Source of the DNA: Actinomycetes bacterium
GTDB lineage: Bacteria > Actinomycetota > Actinomycetes > Propionibacteriales > Propionibacteriaceae
Length of the DNA: 6,194 nucleotides
Direction: 5' to 3'
Assembly: GCA_023392635.1 (NCBI GenBank)
Contig: JAEVYS010000128.1
Coordinates: forward strand, 1 to 6,194
Positions 6,092 to 6,194 of this stretch are shown piece after piece. Position numbers and translations under genes: made by a program. The notes beneath the pieces were generated by a model. The model was given only the letters and a program-made list of their open reading frames with translations. It did not search any database and was not told the origin of the DNA. Each line of letters opens with the position of its first letter. Position 1 is the first letter of the stretch.

Positions 6092-6118
6092 CGTTCGGGT
6101 CGAGGGCAGAACAACTCG

Positions 6119-6147
6119 ATTTGATCGTTCAAGACGCTTGGTGTCAA
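6119..6147 (-). promoter_or_regulatory. Sigma-70-type promoter candidate for the HAD-GH65 gene
   Basis: On the minus strand a perfect -35 TTGACA (6142-6147) is followed by a 17-bp spacer and TCAAAT (6119-6124), a 4/6 match to TATAAT. Transcription would begin near 6112, giving a leader of about 28 bases. The A/T-rich patch stands out from the surrounding GC-rich sequence. No other promoter of this quality was seen in the window. Confidence 0.6.
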
Positions 6148-6150
6148 GCG
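6121..6150. promoter_or_regulatory. Two palindromic operator candidates over the HAD-GH65 promoter
   Basis: CGCTTG (6135-6140) and CAAGCG (6145-6150) are perfect 6-bp arms with a 4-bp spacer, covering the -35. TTGATCGTTCAA (6121-6132) is symmetric in 10 of 12 bases with a central CG, the pattern favoured by LacI-family regulators, and overlaps the -10. Binding at either would block RNA polymerase, so sugar-responsive repression is a fair inference. No regulator gene lies in the window. Confidence 0.45.
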
Positions 6151-6173
6151 GGAATAGCATGCACGCCGCGGGG

Positions 6174-6190
6174 GGACGGCGCGCGCGTCC
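6174..6190. repeat. Inverted repeat at the right edge
   Basis: GGACG (6174-6178) and CGTCC (6186-6190) flank a 7-base alternating GC core. It may be an operator upstream of the promoter, part of an element cut off by the window edge, or chance in very GC-rich sequence. Confidence 0.25.
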
Positions 6191-6194
6191 GCGC

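Noticed and set aside
6093..6104. ACCCG/CGGGT inverted repeat in the HAD-GH65 leader as a riboswitch or attenuator
   Set aside because: It has only 5-bp arms with a 2-base gap, too small to fold as a stable hairpin, and the whole leader is about 28 bases.

Overview
The window is about 70% GC. Its codons are strongly G/C-biased at the third position, and long spurious open frames lie opposite and beside the real genes. The gene style (sugar ABC permeases with no ATPase gene beside them, a HAD-GH65 fusion, an AbiEi-like/endonuclease-fold protein) points to a high-GC actinomycete. I cannot name the genus from the sequence. Both ends are extreme low-complexity GC sequence (13 G at the left, alternating GC at the right), so this may be a short contig or a cut from near contig edges.

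Layout. 1-1155 (+): 3'-terminal bulk of a MalF-type sugar ABC permease whose start lies to the left of the window. 1152-2012 (+): MalG-type permease, overlapping the first by ATGA. 2025-2105: complex hairpin repeat, copy A. 2106-2216: leader with a 6-bp GC hairpin and two 10-bp direct repeats 21 bp apart. 2217-3146 (+): orphan AbiEi-like protein with a C-terminal PD-(D/E)XK/DUF559-like nuclease domain. 3161-3260: hairpin repeat, copy B, in the same orientation as A. 3267-6083 (-): a 938-residue fusion of beta-phosphoglucomutase (HAD) and a GH65 inverting disaccharide phosphorylase, convergent with the other genes. 6084-6194: its leader, with a good promoter candidate overlapped by two palindromic operator candidates. 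No RNA gene, CRISPR array or transposase was seen.

How it fits together. The two permeases probably bring in an alpha-glucosidic disaccharide or small oligosaccharide, with a binding protein encoded outside the window and a shared ATPase encoded elsewhere. The fusion enzyme would phosphorolyse the disaccharide to glucose plus beta-glucose-1-phosphate and then convert the latter to glucose-6-phosphate on the same polypeptide. The AbiEi-like gene has no evident link to sugar use. It sits with its flanking hairpin repeats as a roughly 1.15-kb block between the convergent sugar genes and looks like an inserted cassette.

The most interesting item is this cassette: an orphan nuclease-fold gene bracketed by direct copies of an elaborate nested hairpin. 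The two copies differ by a matched one-base loss on each side of the stem, which keeps the pairing intact.
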